From Cryoendolithus antarcticus (lineage: Eukaryota; Ascomycota; Dothideomycetes; Cladosporiales; Cladosporiaceae), in assembly GCA_002077065.1 (NCBI GenBank), contig NAJO01000045.1:1-64000 (forward strand): a DNA stretch of 64,000 nucleotides, in the 5' to 3' direction. Within the stretch, counting starts at the first letter, position 1. The number at the start of each line of letters is the position of its first letter. Below the pieces are notes generated by a model. It did not search any database. It was not told the origin of the DNA and saw only the letters and a program-made list of their open reading frames with translations. Shown here in pieces: positions 21,131-34,400 of the stretch. The position numbers and the translations under genes were made by a program.

Positions 21131-21834
21131 TCAGTCCATCTTCAGCCCATGCAACCTGGCTTCTCTCTCATCGCGGACCTCCATATAGACACCCAAATTC
21201 GCCTTCGCAGGCTGCTTATGTCGACAAAACCGCTGCAGCAAGATCAAATTATCCACCAATTCCCCCAAAGTCGGAGCTACACCTCGAACCACCGCCGCTG
21301 GCATCGCATCAGCTCCTCCATACATGAGCGTATATGCAGCTGCTTTGCGATCGGATTCCGGGAAGCGAAGAGATAGGTGTCTCTCCAAGAACCTTGTTGG
21401 CCGTCCTGCACTCGTATACAGTAACCCGCGACACTGAGGGCCAGAGCAATCTGTATGAAATGGTGCCTCGGATTGGCCAGCACTTCGGTGGTCCGTGGTC
21501 CTATCGGCGTCTTCAGGGTGCTGATATCGCAAAAGTGCTGCAGGAGAGGATTGACTACAAACGGGGCGTCCAATGTCGATATGCTGCTGATGACTTTCGC
21601 CGCTTTCGTGTCTGCCACAGGGAAGTCGAAGGCATATCGTGAGAGCTGCAAGTGGGCCTGAGCGTCTTGTTGTGGCGGCCGGAGGAAAAGGGCGACCTGC
21701 AGCGCCGAGGACTGTTCGATAGTAGCTCGCCAGAGTCTGCACACACGCTGCGCAGCGAACACGTTGCGAAGTGGTAGCTCGACCAAGATTCTCTCGAGTA
21801 GCTCGACGATAGTCAGAACCTCATAGACTGACAT
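21131..21834 (-). pseudogene. F-box protein gene with apparent frameshift
   Basis: The minus frame from ATG 21834 encodes a clear F-box (VLTIVELLERILVELPLRNV...RVCRLWRATI) followed by a spacer ending in SWRDTYLFASRN, and stops at 21277. The downstream continuation that looks like the family's C-terminal part (YTLMYGG, then a GVAPTLGELVDNL block and a final short charged segment) lies in the next frame and stops at 21131. No well-formed intron joins them; a 50-nt GTGTAG...CTGCAG candidate would delete the GELVDNL block. The simplest reading is a one-base indel near 21340-21370. A natural short 185-aa F-box protein is the alternative. F-box proteins bring substrates to SCF ubiquitin ligases. 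Confidence 0.6.
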
Positions 21835-22124
21835 TTTCTGTCCCACTGCAATGCATTAATACCTTTCTGTGAAGCATGGCTTCTGATCGCGCTTGCCTGG
21901 TTTGGATATATGATCACATGCTTCAAGATCCAAGTTTGCTGCTGTCGCTGTGCTATATCGATGGTGTTGTTGATATCTCCCCTTCAACGGCCAAGGGCAC
22001 AATGGTCGCTTCCTTCAAGCTGCTCCATCACGCAGTCAACAATGCCTTGTCGAGAGCAGTTTCAATGGAGCGTGCGGGCAACCCAAGCTTCCGTTCAACT
22101 CTTCCCATTCATCGCATTTGATCA

Positions 22125-23081
22125 TCATATCGCCGTCCCTCTCTCAAAGCTCTCCCTTATGTCCGCCGTATACTTATTGTAGAACCTCGCCAGCTTCTGA
22201 TTGAACTGCTTGTTCTTCTCATTGATGAACGTGACATCCCCACTATCATCGTCCTGCCCGCGATCCCTCCGCTTCTTCAATCGCACTTCTTCAGCCTTCC
22301 TTATATCCTCCACCAACCGATCCACCGCCGCGCGATCAGGCTTGTTGTCCACGAAGTTCGTAGAATCCGCAGTAGAGTAGAACGCGCCATCCTTGTCCAC
22401 CGCAATCAATTCCCCCGTCTCCGTCTCCACGATCTCAAGACCCCCAGACTGCACCGCGCGATCGACTGCAGACCGCTTCGAGCGCTCATACTCTGCTCTC
22501 CTGTCCTCCCACCCGGCTTTCTCCATCCCCATAACCTGCCTCTCATAGATCTTCCCCGCCTCAGCAGCATAACTCTGAAACGCCACGCCCTGCCTCGCAG
22601 CCTCCTTCTTCTCCAATCTCGCATCCCACGCCTCAGCTTCCTCTACAGTCCAGTCCCATGCTCTCTTCCGCTCGAAGTCCTCGCCTGCGGCTTCAGTGGA
22701 GGCTTGCAGGAGCTTGTGTTCAGCTATGTTCTTTTTCCGAGAAAGGGCTGTGAGTTGTGAGGGGTCTGTGGAGACGCGCTTGGCTTCTGCTTTGGTGTCT
22801 TTCAGGTTTTCTTTGCGGGAGGATTGGTTGCGGGCGCGGAGGGCGGCGAAGCGAGAGGCGCGGTCTGTGGGGTCGGTGGTAAGTGCTGCCTTGACGAGTG
22901 ACGGAGGCATCTCTGCGATGGTCGTAGCATCATCTTCGGCAACGGCAGCGCTGGGAGGATCGATGTCGCCAGTGCTTTCGTTGTCGGCTTCGGGATCCTC
23001 AGTCGCAGCGAATCTGCGCTTTGAGCTTTCGGCATCCTCTTCCAGGCTGGGCGAGCCTTTGCGCTTCAGTGAGGCGGCCAT
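22125..23081 (-). CDS. SYF2: Pre-mRNA-splicing factor SYF2
   Basis: A single 318-aa exon starting at ATG 23081. An acidic, low-complexity N-terminus precedes the SYF2 domain (PF08231), recognisable by the RFAALRARN segment, the ERKRAWDWTVEEAEAWD block, the region around KIYERQVMGMEKAGW, and the C-terminal DVTFINEKNKQFNQKLARFY. Syf2 is a component of the Prp19/NTC spliceosome complex and stabilises the catalytic core with Isy1 and Prp17. Length agrees with other fungi. The promoter lies in the 629-bp divergent spacer shared with the Zn2Cys6 gene, which contains an ACCCTAAACC telobox-like motif on the minus strand near 23125. Confidence 0.93.
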   Translation of the reverse strand: MAASLKRKGSPSLEEDAESSKRRFAATEDPEADNESTGDIDPPSAAVAEDDATTIAEMPPSLVKAALTTDPTDRASRFAALRARNQSSRKENLKDTKAEAKRVSTDPSQLTALSRKKNIAEHKLLQASTEAAGEDFERKRAWDWTVEEAEAWDARLEKKEAARQGVAFQSYAAEAGKIYERQVMGMEKAGWEDRRAEYERSKRSAVDRAVQSGGLEIVETETGELIAVDKDGAFYSTADSTNFVDNKPDRAAVDRLVEDIRKAEEVRLKKRRDRGQDDDSGDVTFINEKNKQFNQKLARFYNKYTADIRESFERGTAI

Positions 23082-23710
23082 TGCGATGATGGATCCTAAC
23101 GTTCAGTTGAAGTCGTAGTGGCGAGGTTTAGGGTGCAGTGGTGAATCCTCGTCTGCAACCATGAAGATATGAGGACACATGACTCGCGCACAATCCCAGT
23201 TCCAAACCTAGGAGATCAACACATGTCTCACCGCAGACACGCTGCGCTACACGGCAAGACTTCGAGATATGGGTGCTGCAGGGGCTCGCGGCATCTCCCT
23301 CTCCATAGACGAGGATTCAATTCCGAATCAAGTAATCAACGGGCGTGGCCAGTCCAGTGCCATAGGGCTTGCTACCGCACGTGAATACATGTAGCTTACA
23401 TGTTTAGTAGACTCCGCGGACCAAGCGAAGCGCAAGCCACGAAACAGACAACCGTGTAGCCGACATACCGAGCGTCTGGCCGGAAAGCTCTCCTGCCGAG
23501 GGTGGGTCCAATCGTAGCTGCTGCACAGCGGAGTGTCAACTCTTCCGTCCATCACGGGTGGTATGTAATAAAGTGAACACCCTTCTACCGAGCAATCGCG
23601 ACATGATGCCTGGCTATATCTGGAGTACAACCTACAACCTCTGCCACTCTTTGTGGCCGCCATCGCCCACTTTCTGACCTGTCAGGCCAGCGTTTTGCTC
23701 TGATGGGCAT
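23082..23710. promoter_or_regulatory. Divergent promoter region SYF2 / Zn2Cys6 gene
   Basis: A 629-bp spacer between outward-facing starts. The minus-strand reading frames that cross it (23328-23839) have no motif. One telobox-like TTTAGGG lies about 45 bp upstream of the SYF2 ATG. Confidence 0.45.
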
Positions 23711-25471
23711 ATGGAGGTTCATCAGACGATGATGGTTAGCCGCGAGGCCGCTATGGCCGTGATTCCCAAAACCGGCCGGCAGCGCACTCAGCACAAAAAG
23801 TCTCGCATGGGCTGCTATACGTGCAAGTGAGTAGGACACATTCTTGGCTATTACGTACGGGTCATCATGGCGACTGAAATGCTGACGGGGCTCGCCAGAG
23901 TACGACGAGTGAAATGTGACGAGGTCAAACCAATCTGTTATCGCTGTCAGTCCGCGTCGAGGGTGTGTTTGTCAGACCCACGGCCATGTATGCACCCTCA
24001 CGCCAGTCCCCTAGCAGCTGTCTCTATGGTCCTTACGAATGACCCTCTCGGTCTAGATGCAAGCGCGAAGGTGAGCCTGCGATTTTTCAAGGATGTTACG
24101 CTTCCGGCCTTCCAATGCTGCTCGCCGAGCCCAATCTGGCAGTACATTAAGCAAGAACTTCATTACAACCATAGCATCTGCGCCATGGCCATTGCTCTAG
24201 GCTACGAGCATCAAGCAACAGTCAGTGCTACTCCCCCTGTCACCACGCACGCATGCGTCTTCCATTCTCGGGCGATCGGATGCTTGCGCCAGACAATTAT
24301 AGACGCCAAAGACGTCGAAACACCGACCGCCATGTTTACGGTGGTCTTCAACTGCCTTCTCCTCGTCATATTGCAGTGCTTTCGAAAATCCTTCGATGAC
24401 ATGAGCATCCACCTCCAGCACGGCCTTCGCATCGCCGTACAGTCAATTCCGAAATGCGCTGCCGCCGCGGAAAGCCCCTTGATGGACTCTTTTCGCCTTC
24501 TCAAGCAATACTACGTTGCCGCGACTCTCTTCAATCCCTTGTCCTTGCAGCGCATAGGACACGGCGCTTTGCGTAGCCCCACGAACCAGGCGCTTGTGAA
24601 TCCTGGAGATCTGGAAGCTATGCACGACTACTCGAAGCTCATGACGGATGATCAAGCCCTGGAAGCCGGGCTCCAGGATCTTATTCTTGGTCTCATAGCG
24701 ACGACACTCACACCGAGTAAGCTGCAGATCGATCCCACCCACAGCGGCAGCTCCACGTTCGCTGAGCCTCTAGAATTGAGTCCCACCCTGCTGTCGAAGA
24801 TTTCTGCCTTCCGCGCTAGACATGAAGCACTTGAGCTAGCCATTGACGAAAGGCTACTCTCACAAGACGCTGATCGCAAACAGCATTTCGAGCTCGCCAA
24901 GACGAGGTGTCTGCTTATCGGGATATACCTGAGATGCCGATGGAGCGGGTATCAGTGTCATTACGATATGGAGCTTGAGTCCTTTCGTCGAATCGTTGAA
25001 TTGGCTGAGACTCATCTTGAGCAACAAGTTCAAGACAGTACTGGCAAGCTTCAAGAGAGCCTTGTCCCACCGTTCTCCACATCACTTGGGCTCGGCACCA
25101 TACTGTCTTTCACCGCGCGAATGTGCCGTCAGCACGCTCTTCGCCATCGGGCAGTCGGAGCAATGCAGAAATGTGCGAATCAAAACGGGCCATGGGACGG
25201 GAAGCTGGCGATCGCTATATGCAAAGCAATCATCGCTTACGAGGAGCTGAAGGCAAGGGAGGAGGGTATTGGGTTTGACTTGACCGGCTACATACCTGAA
25301 CATTGCAGGGTGCATCAATACTACTACCATCACTACAGCGAAACACCGGGAGCGTTGAGGGACAACCTGCGGAAAGATGTGCTACGAGTGTTCCGGATCC
25401 GCAAAGGTACTAAGACCGAATTTTCGGCCGAGGAAATAACTCTTGAAATTTGCCCGTCACCACCTCCCTGA
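23711..25471 (+). CDS. Zn2Cys6 binuclear-cluster transcription factor
   Basis: Exons 23711-23826 and 23899-25471 join across a 72-nt intron (GTGAGT donor, GCTGAC branch, GCCAG acceptor) to give 562 aa. The intron falls inside the zinc cluster, a common position in fungi. After splicing the six cysteines read C-X2-C-X6-C-X6-C-X2-C-X6-C with the basic RRVKCDE loop, so DNA binding is expected. A Lys/Arg-rich stretch precedes the cluster. The remaining 500 residues are helical, resembling the loosely conserved C-terminal regulatory region of such factors; I see no classical fungal_trans motif. ATG 23711 is the first in-frame start; 23729 is the alternative. Its stop is 35 bp from the stop of the convergent M28 gene, next to two secreted hydrolases, which it may control. 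Confidence 0.88.
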
Positions 25472-25506
25472 CTGGACTCTTCCCCGATTGGCAGTCTGAT
25501 GTCCTC

Positions 25507-27407
25507 TTAGTAATACACGGGTCCAGGTCCCGTGATGAATTGAGCGTCATCGGTATTAATCGTAATGGTCGTTGCCTGACCAGCCGCTCGCTCATGCCGG
25601 AATCTGGTGTAATTACCTGCCAGCTCTGTCCTGGAATATTGCGACAACTGCAGCACCGCATCGCCAATGGCCAGATACTGCGTACGGAGCCGATCATAGT
25701 CCAATGCTTCCGCCCCAAAACCGGGCGCCCACAGGCTCCACGGGCCAGAGATGAGCGACATGGTCGGGAGCAGCGCATTGGTGTAGTACGTGCCCAAGCC
25801 GCCCATGCTGGGGTACGTCGGGACCTTGCCCGCTGGGTTGGCCGGCGGGAACCCTGGTGCAACGATTGTACTGTCAAGGTTGCGGCTCGTCGCTATGTTG
25901 ACTACAGCATCGATAGCAACTTGCACTTCACCGACTCCCCATAGGATCGGTTCGCCCAAGCCGGAATAGTTGAGAACGTTGCCAGCGGCGCCATTGGTTG
26001 CGGGAGATGTCTCGATCGCGCGCGTGCCCAGGTGCTCGAGGGCGATAACAAATGCCGTCGTGCCGTTAGCCGTGTCGTAGTCGGTGTCGAGCGCGAGGGC
26101 TAGTGTCTTGTCTGAATCCCTTTGATAGGCGAGATGGCTGGCTTCGAACGCGAACTTGATGGTCTTAGCGCGAGCCGAGAGCGGTAGAGCGGCGAGATAC
26201 TCGGCGAGCTTGAGGAGTGCGGCGGGACCGTTCTCTTGCACATACGTGACGCCATCAGTGTGGGTAGCGATGACGATGGTGTCGCTTGACAAGCCGGGCA
26301 AGGTGGCCATCAGTCTCGGGACCGTGACGGTGCCACTCGTGGCATCAATGCGAATCGATGCGGTCGAGTTCGCCGCAGCAGCTTCTCTCAGCTCTTGGTA
26401 TTGTTCGGCGCCAGTGAACACGCCGGGAACAAGCCAATGTGTTCCAGCGTGACCGCTGTAGTATCCTTCCAGCTGATCACGGGAAATGTTGAAGGCGGAA
26501 ATGTATCCTGCTGCACCCCCCAAGCTGCAAGCCAACAGATCGGCATTGGGGGGAGTCAGAAAAGGACGGGTGTATAGTGATTGGTTATTGACATCAGCCG
26601 TCACAGAGTATGAAAAGCTTGCGAAGACCGATGTCGGAAGGCTGAGGTAGGTGTAGTCTCGCACTACAATCTTGCCTCTCAAATCTATGCTTGAAAGATT
26701 GACGCTTGAGTTGTAGTACACCAGCTGTCCTGCATTAGCCCTGTCAGCCAGAGAAGAACTTATCAAAGTAGGGGTTACATACCAGAGATTTCGGTGCCGT
26801 TGGTCGGTAGAGAGTAGGCGATTGACCCCGCCACGTCGAGACTGCTGTTCCCAACTTTCAGATGGGCTGACTTATAGATCGAATTCTCAGCTGGTTGCCA
26901 ATTGGCAAGCTCGAAACTGCTTCTGGTCGTCGTGAGACCATGGATCTTGCTCAATTCCTCGGCGATATAGTCGACCACCGCTAAGTGATTAGGGCTGCCA
27001 GGCAAACGTAGTCCTGAGTGGCAAATCTGGTGAACCGTGGAGCGGACGTCAGCGGTTGATGCGAATTTCGAAGCATTGATAGTTGTCGGTTGCGCCGCAT
27101 TTGTTGAGCCCGTGCCTGTGGGCTTGACGGGTGAAGTGACCGAGGGAAATACGCTATGGGACGAAGCATTCGATGGGTTTGGGGACCATGTCGATGCTGA
27201 GCCATGGGTAAGTGGGGGATTGTAAGCAGGCAGTGAGCTATAAGCAGACGACAAGTCGGAGGTAGGTGGCGAGTTGTAAGCAGGCGGCGAACCATGGGGA
27301 TGTGAGCCATGGAGACGCGGCGGCAGTCCACATGCAGGCACCGCTGCAGATTGGATCGTGGCGGCTGTAGCCGAAAGAAGGAGGAGGGTGCGAAGCATCT
27401 TATCCAT
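25507..27407 (-). CDS. Secreted M28-type peptidase with PA domain
   Basis: Exons 27407-26783 and 26729-25507 (53-nt intron, GTATGT donor, CTGAC branch, GCAG acceptor) give 615 aa and a smooth NGTEISGQLVYY junction. ATG 27407 (MDKMLRTLLLLSATAATIQS) gives a strong signal peptide; an in-frame ATG at 27476 would bury it. A Pro/Ser/Tyr-rich linker follows (about 30-110), then an aminopeptidase-like N-domain, a PA-like insert (GKIVVRDY...), and the M28 region with THTDG, QENGPAALL and a helix-start Glu in ALEHLG. The canonical M28 zinc ligands are partly changed: the usual DNASG is QENG, and the usual GHF is ASHL. Relatives with this pattern are annotated as fungal M28 peptidases, but activity should be treated as unproven. 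Many N-glycosylation sites fit secretion. Confidence 0.82.
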
Positions 27408-28257
27408 ACGATTGGACGCACGATAGGAAGGTGAAGTCGGAATGTTGTAGGAAGATGCATGCGCAGTCAAACGCATTATATATGCACTACGATCGTGCAG
27501 ATACTGGGTCTAGACAGGTAAGCCCCTATGCTCGTATAGAGCGTGGTGGTTACGGAGGGTAGCTCATCTAGACCTCCACACCACGGACGAAATGACGATC
27601 TCATGACTGTCAATTTGCCCTCACTTCTTGCGTTCACCGTCCCAACAGGGCCAGAACATCGCTAAGAGAGTTGACGCAACCTTGGGCATGCCGAGGATGG
27701 ACGACTTTCTCTCGCCACATACGCACTCCGTGGCCGTCCTTGGCAGGCACACCTATAACGACCATGATTGCGGGGTGATTATACGAGCAGGTACTGTGCG
27801 TTATGTAGCATGATCCACAGGAACGGAAAGGTCAGATCATAGATAGCGCCTATGATTGGCTGACGCCACGTGCTTTTCACGCTAACTCGTATCCTCAGAA
27901 GTCTAAAATGTCTCGTATCGGATGCAGGCTCTGAGCATGACAGGCGGCCGCCACTGACTGCGCTATACGGGTCGCACCACGTTCTTCGCATCAACATCCC
28001 GCCTCCCCAACGCCTCGGTCCAGATTGTTCGCTCTGACCTGTGGGGAAGTGATCGTATGCTACCAGCCGCGCTCCCTGTCATTCGCAAGTTTTCGCGTGC
28101 CTAATGCTAGTGCGGCTCACGCAGTCGTCAGTAGTGAGTTCGCGCATCTCATGCCGACAATGTCTATATGTGGTGGCTGCCCATACATGGTGCCCGGCGA
28201 TTCATCATCGGCCATTCTGTTCTCTCGCTGACGCAGGCGACTTTATGCTTGATCATC
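27408..28257. promoter_or_regulatory. Divergent promoter region of the two secreted hydrolases
   Basis: About 850 bp between outward-facing starts of the M28 peptidase and the carboxylesterase. No supported gene. Small frames at 27628 and 27779 lack motifs. A shared upstream region could allow co-regulation. Confidence 0.45.
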
Positions 28258-29903
<1,646 letters not shown>

Positions 29904-31481
29904 TTGCAGGACCTTGCAGCGACACTAGATAGGTTGCTACACGCGTACGCGTGTAGCTAAGTTATGCCGTAGACTTCGCGGGAGGTAGAGAAGCACAGAG
30001 GTCCGACTTGCTACTGATCGCAGTCAAACCTAGCTACCTCTTAGATACTTCGCGGTACTCCATATTCTCCAATCTTGACATATCCTTGACCCTTTACAGC
30101 TAGTAACATCAAACCAATTCATACACGATGTACACCACTCTCGAGAACGCCTGGTGGCCAGCTTGTGGACGACTCAATCACTCAACACTCGATACAAGCA
30201 CACATGATACACCATAACTCGGATTGGCACCTACACCGTGCCACTCCTTACCATCGTCGAGGCTTTCTTTGTACGGCGCCTCATTCTCACGTCAAATGTT
30301 CGTTACAATCGCACGCACCTCCCTTCAATTACGATTCAAATTGTGGAAGCGCATCAACAACGCCTCAACTAAAACTGACGAGCAATCGGCACGAGATACT
30401 CCAACAGCCTCTCGCCAACCGCAGTCAGGAGACCTCACAGCTTCAGACTCAACGACTACTCCATCCCTCCGGCCTGGTAACCGAGCGGATTGACGGATAC
30501 CTTACGAATACCACTAACGAACTTCAGGGTGTGCCACAGCCTTCGTCATCTTCGAGTGCCAGCATACAGGCTCCCCAATCGCAGACCGCAATGCATGTAG
30601 CACTCGCTGCTGACGATGATATACAGCCCAAGTCTCGGTCCGACATGGGTCTCGACCGGGTTTGGCTTGAAGAACGGCACTGTCCACCTTACGGATTTCT
30701 AGAGTAACGACCCTTGTAGTCCGGATCTGTCTTGAAGTAGATTTCATGCATGAATTTGCTTCAACGGGATCCCAGCTGAGCACGAAAGCCTCGATACAGT
30801 GCAGAACAGACGAAATATAACCAGACCCAAGGTAATGAATCGAGAAAGTGCATCCTTCACCGGACCTCGCATCGGAGAGCCGTTGAAGCTGAGTCAGCAT
30901 AATTCGCCATGGTCCCTCACATCAATATCGAAGAACACTGAACCCAAGTCACAGTCAAGGGTATAGATCTACTTCAACATGATCATAATCAAACGGAAGA
31001 AAACGACCAAGACAAGACCACTTTACTCCATACACACACTCACTACATACTCGCACACTCGCTGCAAAGACTCTGCTGAAGGGGGAATCCTGCTCTACAT
31101 AATCCACGCTCAAACCGCTCGCTCTGCGCAAAGAGAAGTTCATGTACACATACCATTACTGTCCACGCCCGCTGTTCTCAGCTCCCATATTACTGCTCGA
31201 CCTCACTCTCCAGATGTCCAGCTTCGAGACCTCGCATGCTCTGACTCTCCTTTAGTCTGCCGGTCTTCCGCCTGCTTCTCGTCCCCTTCCCCAACCATCT
31301 AGCCGTGTTGCTTCTCCGCACCTCCCTTCTCCGAATTTTCTTCGCTCTCACAATTCATCTCCATGCTCCTCAGCCACCTCACATACCTAAAGAGCAGCCC
31401 TAGCATGGCCCTCCCGTGCACTACTAGCCCAATCTTCCAGGTCATAGCCCAGACCCACTTCCACCACAGAGGCGAGCCAAT
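29904..31481. other. Intergenic region without a supported gene
   Basis: A 180-codon + frame at 30165-30707 is rich in His, Ser and Gln, lacks any motif and has competing frames, so I do not call it. 31150-31480 is strongly pyrimidine-rich on the + strand, consistent with the 3' flank of the large minus-strand gene. No RNA gene seen. Confidence 0.4.
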
Positions 31482-34400
31482 CTACAACTCGTCCCTGACG
31501 CTCTTAGCGCTACTCTTAGCACTCTCCGCATTCCCAGAGATGATGCTCTCCACAACCTGCTGCGCCGCATTCGCACCTCCCTTCGCGCTCTCGGTAATCT
31601 GCGCGCCAACGCTCTCCACAACGCTCGCAGCAGCAGATAAGCCCTCAGCAACGGAGCCAGTAGCCTGCGCACCAAGCGCCTCGAGCTGCGAACGAGCGGA
31701 CGCAACGGCAAGAGACAGGCGGGACTGCGCGGACTCCATGGCTCCCACCTCCGGTCCATAAATCACTGAGCTGATGGAAGCGGACGCAGTGGAAGCGGCG
31801 GAGGAAGCAGCGGAGCTAATAGAGGAAGCGACAGCAGCCGCGCCAGACGTAGCCGAGCCGGCGATGTTGGAAGCCGTTGTCGTCGCGTCGCCGAAGAGCG
31901 CGATAGAGATGGCCGATGAGGCCGATGCGGCGGCGTCAGCGATGTTAGAAGACGCTGAGTCCGCGTAGCCGGCTGAGGTGCCGTACACGGCGGCGCTGGC
32001 GGAGCTGCTCGCAGCGGAATAGGCCGAAGCAGCAGACGACGAGGCGGCCTCAACATAGCCTGGCGTTGTACCGTACACGCCAGCGGAGGCAGCACTAACA
32101 GCCTCGTCCAGCTGCGCCGACACAGAGGCAAGCGCGGCCTCGATGGCAGGAGGCGGCGTGAAGACCGCAGCCACAACGGAAGAAGCAGAGACATAAGCTT
32201 CGCTCGCATAGCTTGACGCCGAGGAAGCCACGCCCACAGCGCCAGTGTAGTAAGCAGATTGCAGACGAGCCATAACAGAATCAGTGAAGTCCGGCTCTTT
32301 GCCGTTCACCAACTCAGCAAAAAGCGACTGAACAGCAGCGTACTGCTGTACGGCGCCATCCGTGACTTGTGCGTAAGCAACTGTAGCGGTAGAGTAGATA
32401 GCATCCGTATAAGCAGCCGGCATCGGCTGGCCATAGATCTGCTGACTCGCGCCCGAGATAAGCGCGTCCCAGTTGTTCGACGCCTGGGAAGCGATGGACT
32501 CAGCGTAGCCGGTCGTAGTGCCGTAGACAGCACTGCTAGCAGCCGAAGATGCGGACTCGACGTAGCCCGTCTCGGTACCGTAGATGGCGTCATACCCCAT
32601 TGCACCGGCCTGCTGGAAAGCGATGCCGGCTTCAACGACGGCGAGATCGACCCGCGCGGAGAGGCTGTTGAGGAAAGATTGAGCGAGTGGGGTTGATGTG
32701 ACACCGGCAGCTGTCTTGGCCTGTTCTGTCAGACTGGCGAAGTTGGCGGATGCAGCGGAAGTGGCGGCGAGGTATGAGGCTTGCGCAGCGTCCATGACGC
32801 CTTGGTAAGCTGGTTTCTGGACAGCGTCGAATTGGCTCGAGGCTGCTGCTGAGGCGGCGCTGTATTGCGAAGCAATGGAGTCCAGCACGCTCTGAGCTGG
32901 GGACTTGGAGGTCGCGCCTGCGGCTGATGTGGCGGAGGCGTACAAGTCGGCCATGCTTAGGCTGGCGGCAGAGACAGCAGCGTTGTAGGCACTGCGTGCG
33001 GTGGCAACGGCCGCGTTGAAGACGGGTGTCGGTGTTGCGCCGACAGCGGTCCGGGCAGCATCGTACTGGCTTGAAGCTGCGAGTGCAGCAGCAGTGTACT
33101 GGTCGTTAATGCTGTCAAGTACACTTTGAGCCGGGTTCATCGACGTCACACCAGCAGCAGCGAAAGCAGCTCCGATGAGTGCAGTCTGCTTGCTTGCCGC
33201 AGCCGACATGAGTGAACTATAGGATACCGCAGCAGCTGCAGTAGCGCCTGCAAGGCCAGTGGTGGGAGTCGCGCCGACGGCGCTTGATGCAGCAGCGAGG
33301 AACGAAGAGTATCTGTCATGCGCAACGCCAATACCTTGGTAGTAAGCCTGCTGAGCGGAAGCAAGGTAAGCCTGACTGGGAGGCGTAGGCTCAGCGCCGA
33401 CCGCAACCTTCGCGTTCTGGTATTGCGACGAAGCAACCGAAAGACCTTCTGCAAGGCGGACAGAAGCGATCGAGCTGATGCTCTCGTAAACGCCCTGAGT
33501 GCTGTACAGGGTCGGTGCAGCCGACGACGCGGCGCTGGTGACATCGCCAAGTCTGCTGCTAGCAGCAGAGAGAGCAGCAGAGTACGCAGACTCAGCAGAC
33601 GCGAACATCTGCTTATGCACAGGCTTGTACTTACCAGAGATCTGCTCGGAAAGGCGAGAGGTGGCAGCATCGTAGTGAGACTGCGCGGCGTTGACAGCTT
33701 CGGAGTAGCGCGACTGAGCTGCTGCAGCGGCAGTGGCACTTCCGGAGGCTGCTTGGACGGCGATAGACTCGGCGAGAGAGCTTGCGGATGCTGCTACTGA
33801 GCCAGATGCCGAGGAGGCTTGCGCACTCAGGAAAGAGGCAGCTGAGCTGGCTGAGGAGGCTGCGGCGACGGCGGAGGGCGTGCCGTAGACAGCGTGCGAG
33901 GCACTTGATGAGACACTGGAATCGAGTCAGTAAGACACAGAATCATTGGGGTTGGGTTCCACGTACGCATCAGCCACGCTCTTCACTGCCTCAGTAGCAG
34001 CCTCGACTCCCTCAACAACATCCTCATATACATCATCTAAGATCGGACCACTGTTTGAGGGCACAGCTTGCGCCATAGCGCCGCCCCAGACCTTTGAAGA
34101 AGCCTTAGCACTCGCTGTCGAGGCAGCTGAAGACGCAATGGATGACGCAGACGAGGCGCTTGAGCCAGCATTGTCAATGAAGTCCGAAGCGTGATCAGAG
34201 ACCTCGCTGGCAGCTGAGTAGACGCTGGAAGACGCAGCGCTGCCGATGGACGAGGCGCTACCGGTGACCGAGCTCGCGGATGAGTGACCTGCGGCGAGGA
34301 CGCTCGCTGCGCTGGGGTCGATGCTGCTGCTTGGCGAGAGCTTGGAGGAGACGGAAGATGCGAAGCTCTCTGTCGATCCAGTGGTGGTGCCGATGACGGC

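Noticed and set aside
21277..21834. A 50-nt intron GTGTAG...CTGCAG joining the F-box frames
   Set aside because: It would remove the segment that looks most conserved, and the donor is poor; a frameshift explains the data better.
30165..30707. 180-codon + frame that could be a gene
   Set aside because: His/Ser/Gln-rich composition, no motif, and an equally long competing frame; no splice support.
31482..33620. Treating the second half of the Ala/Ser protein as a separate gene
   Set aside because: The apparent start is GTG inside a continuous frame, and a well-formed 51-nt intron joins it to the upstream exon.
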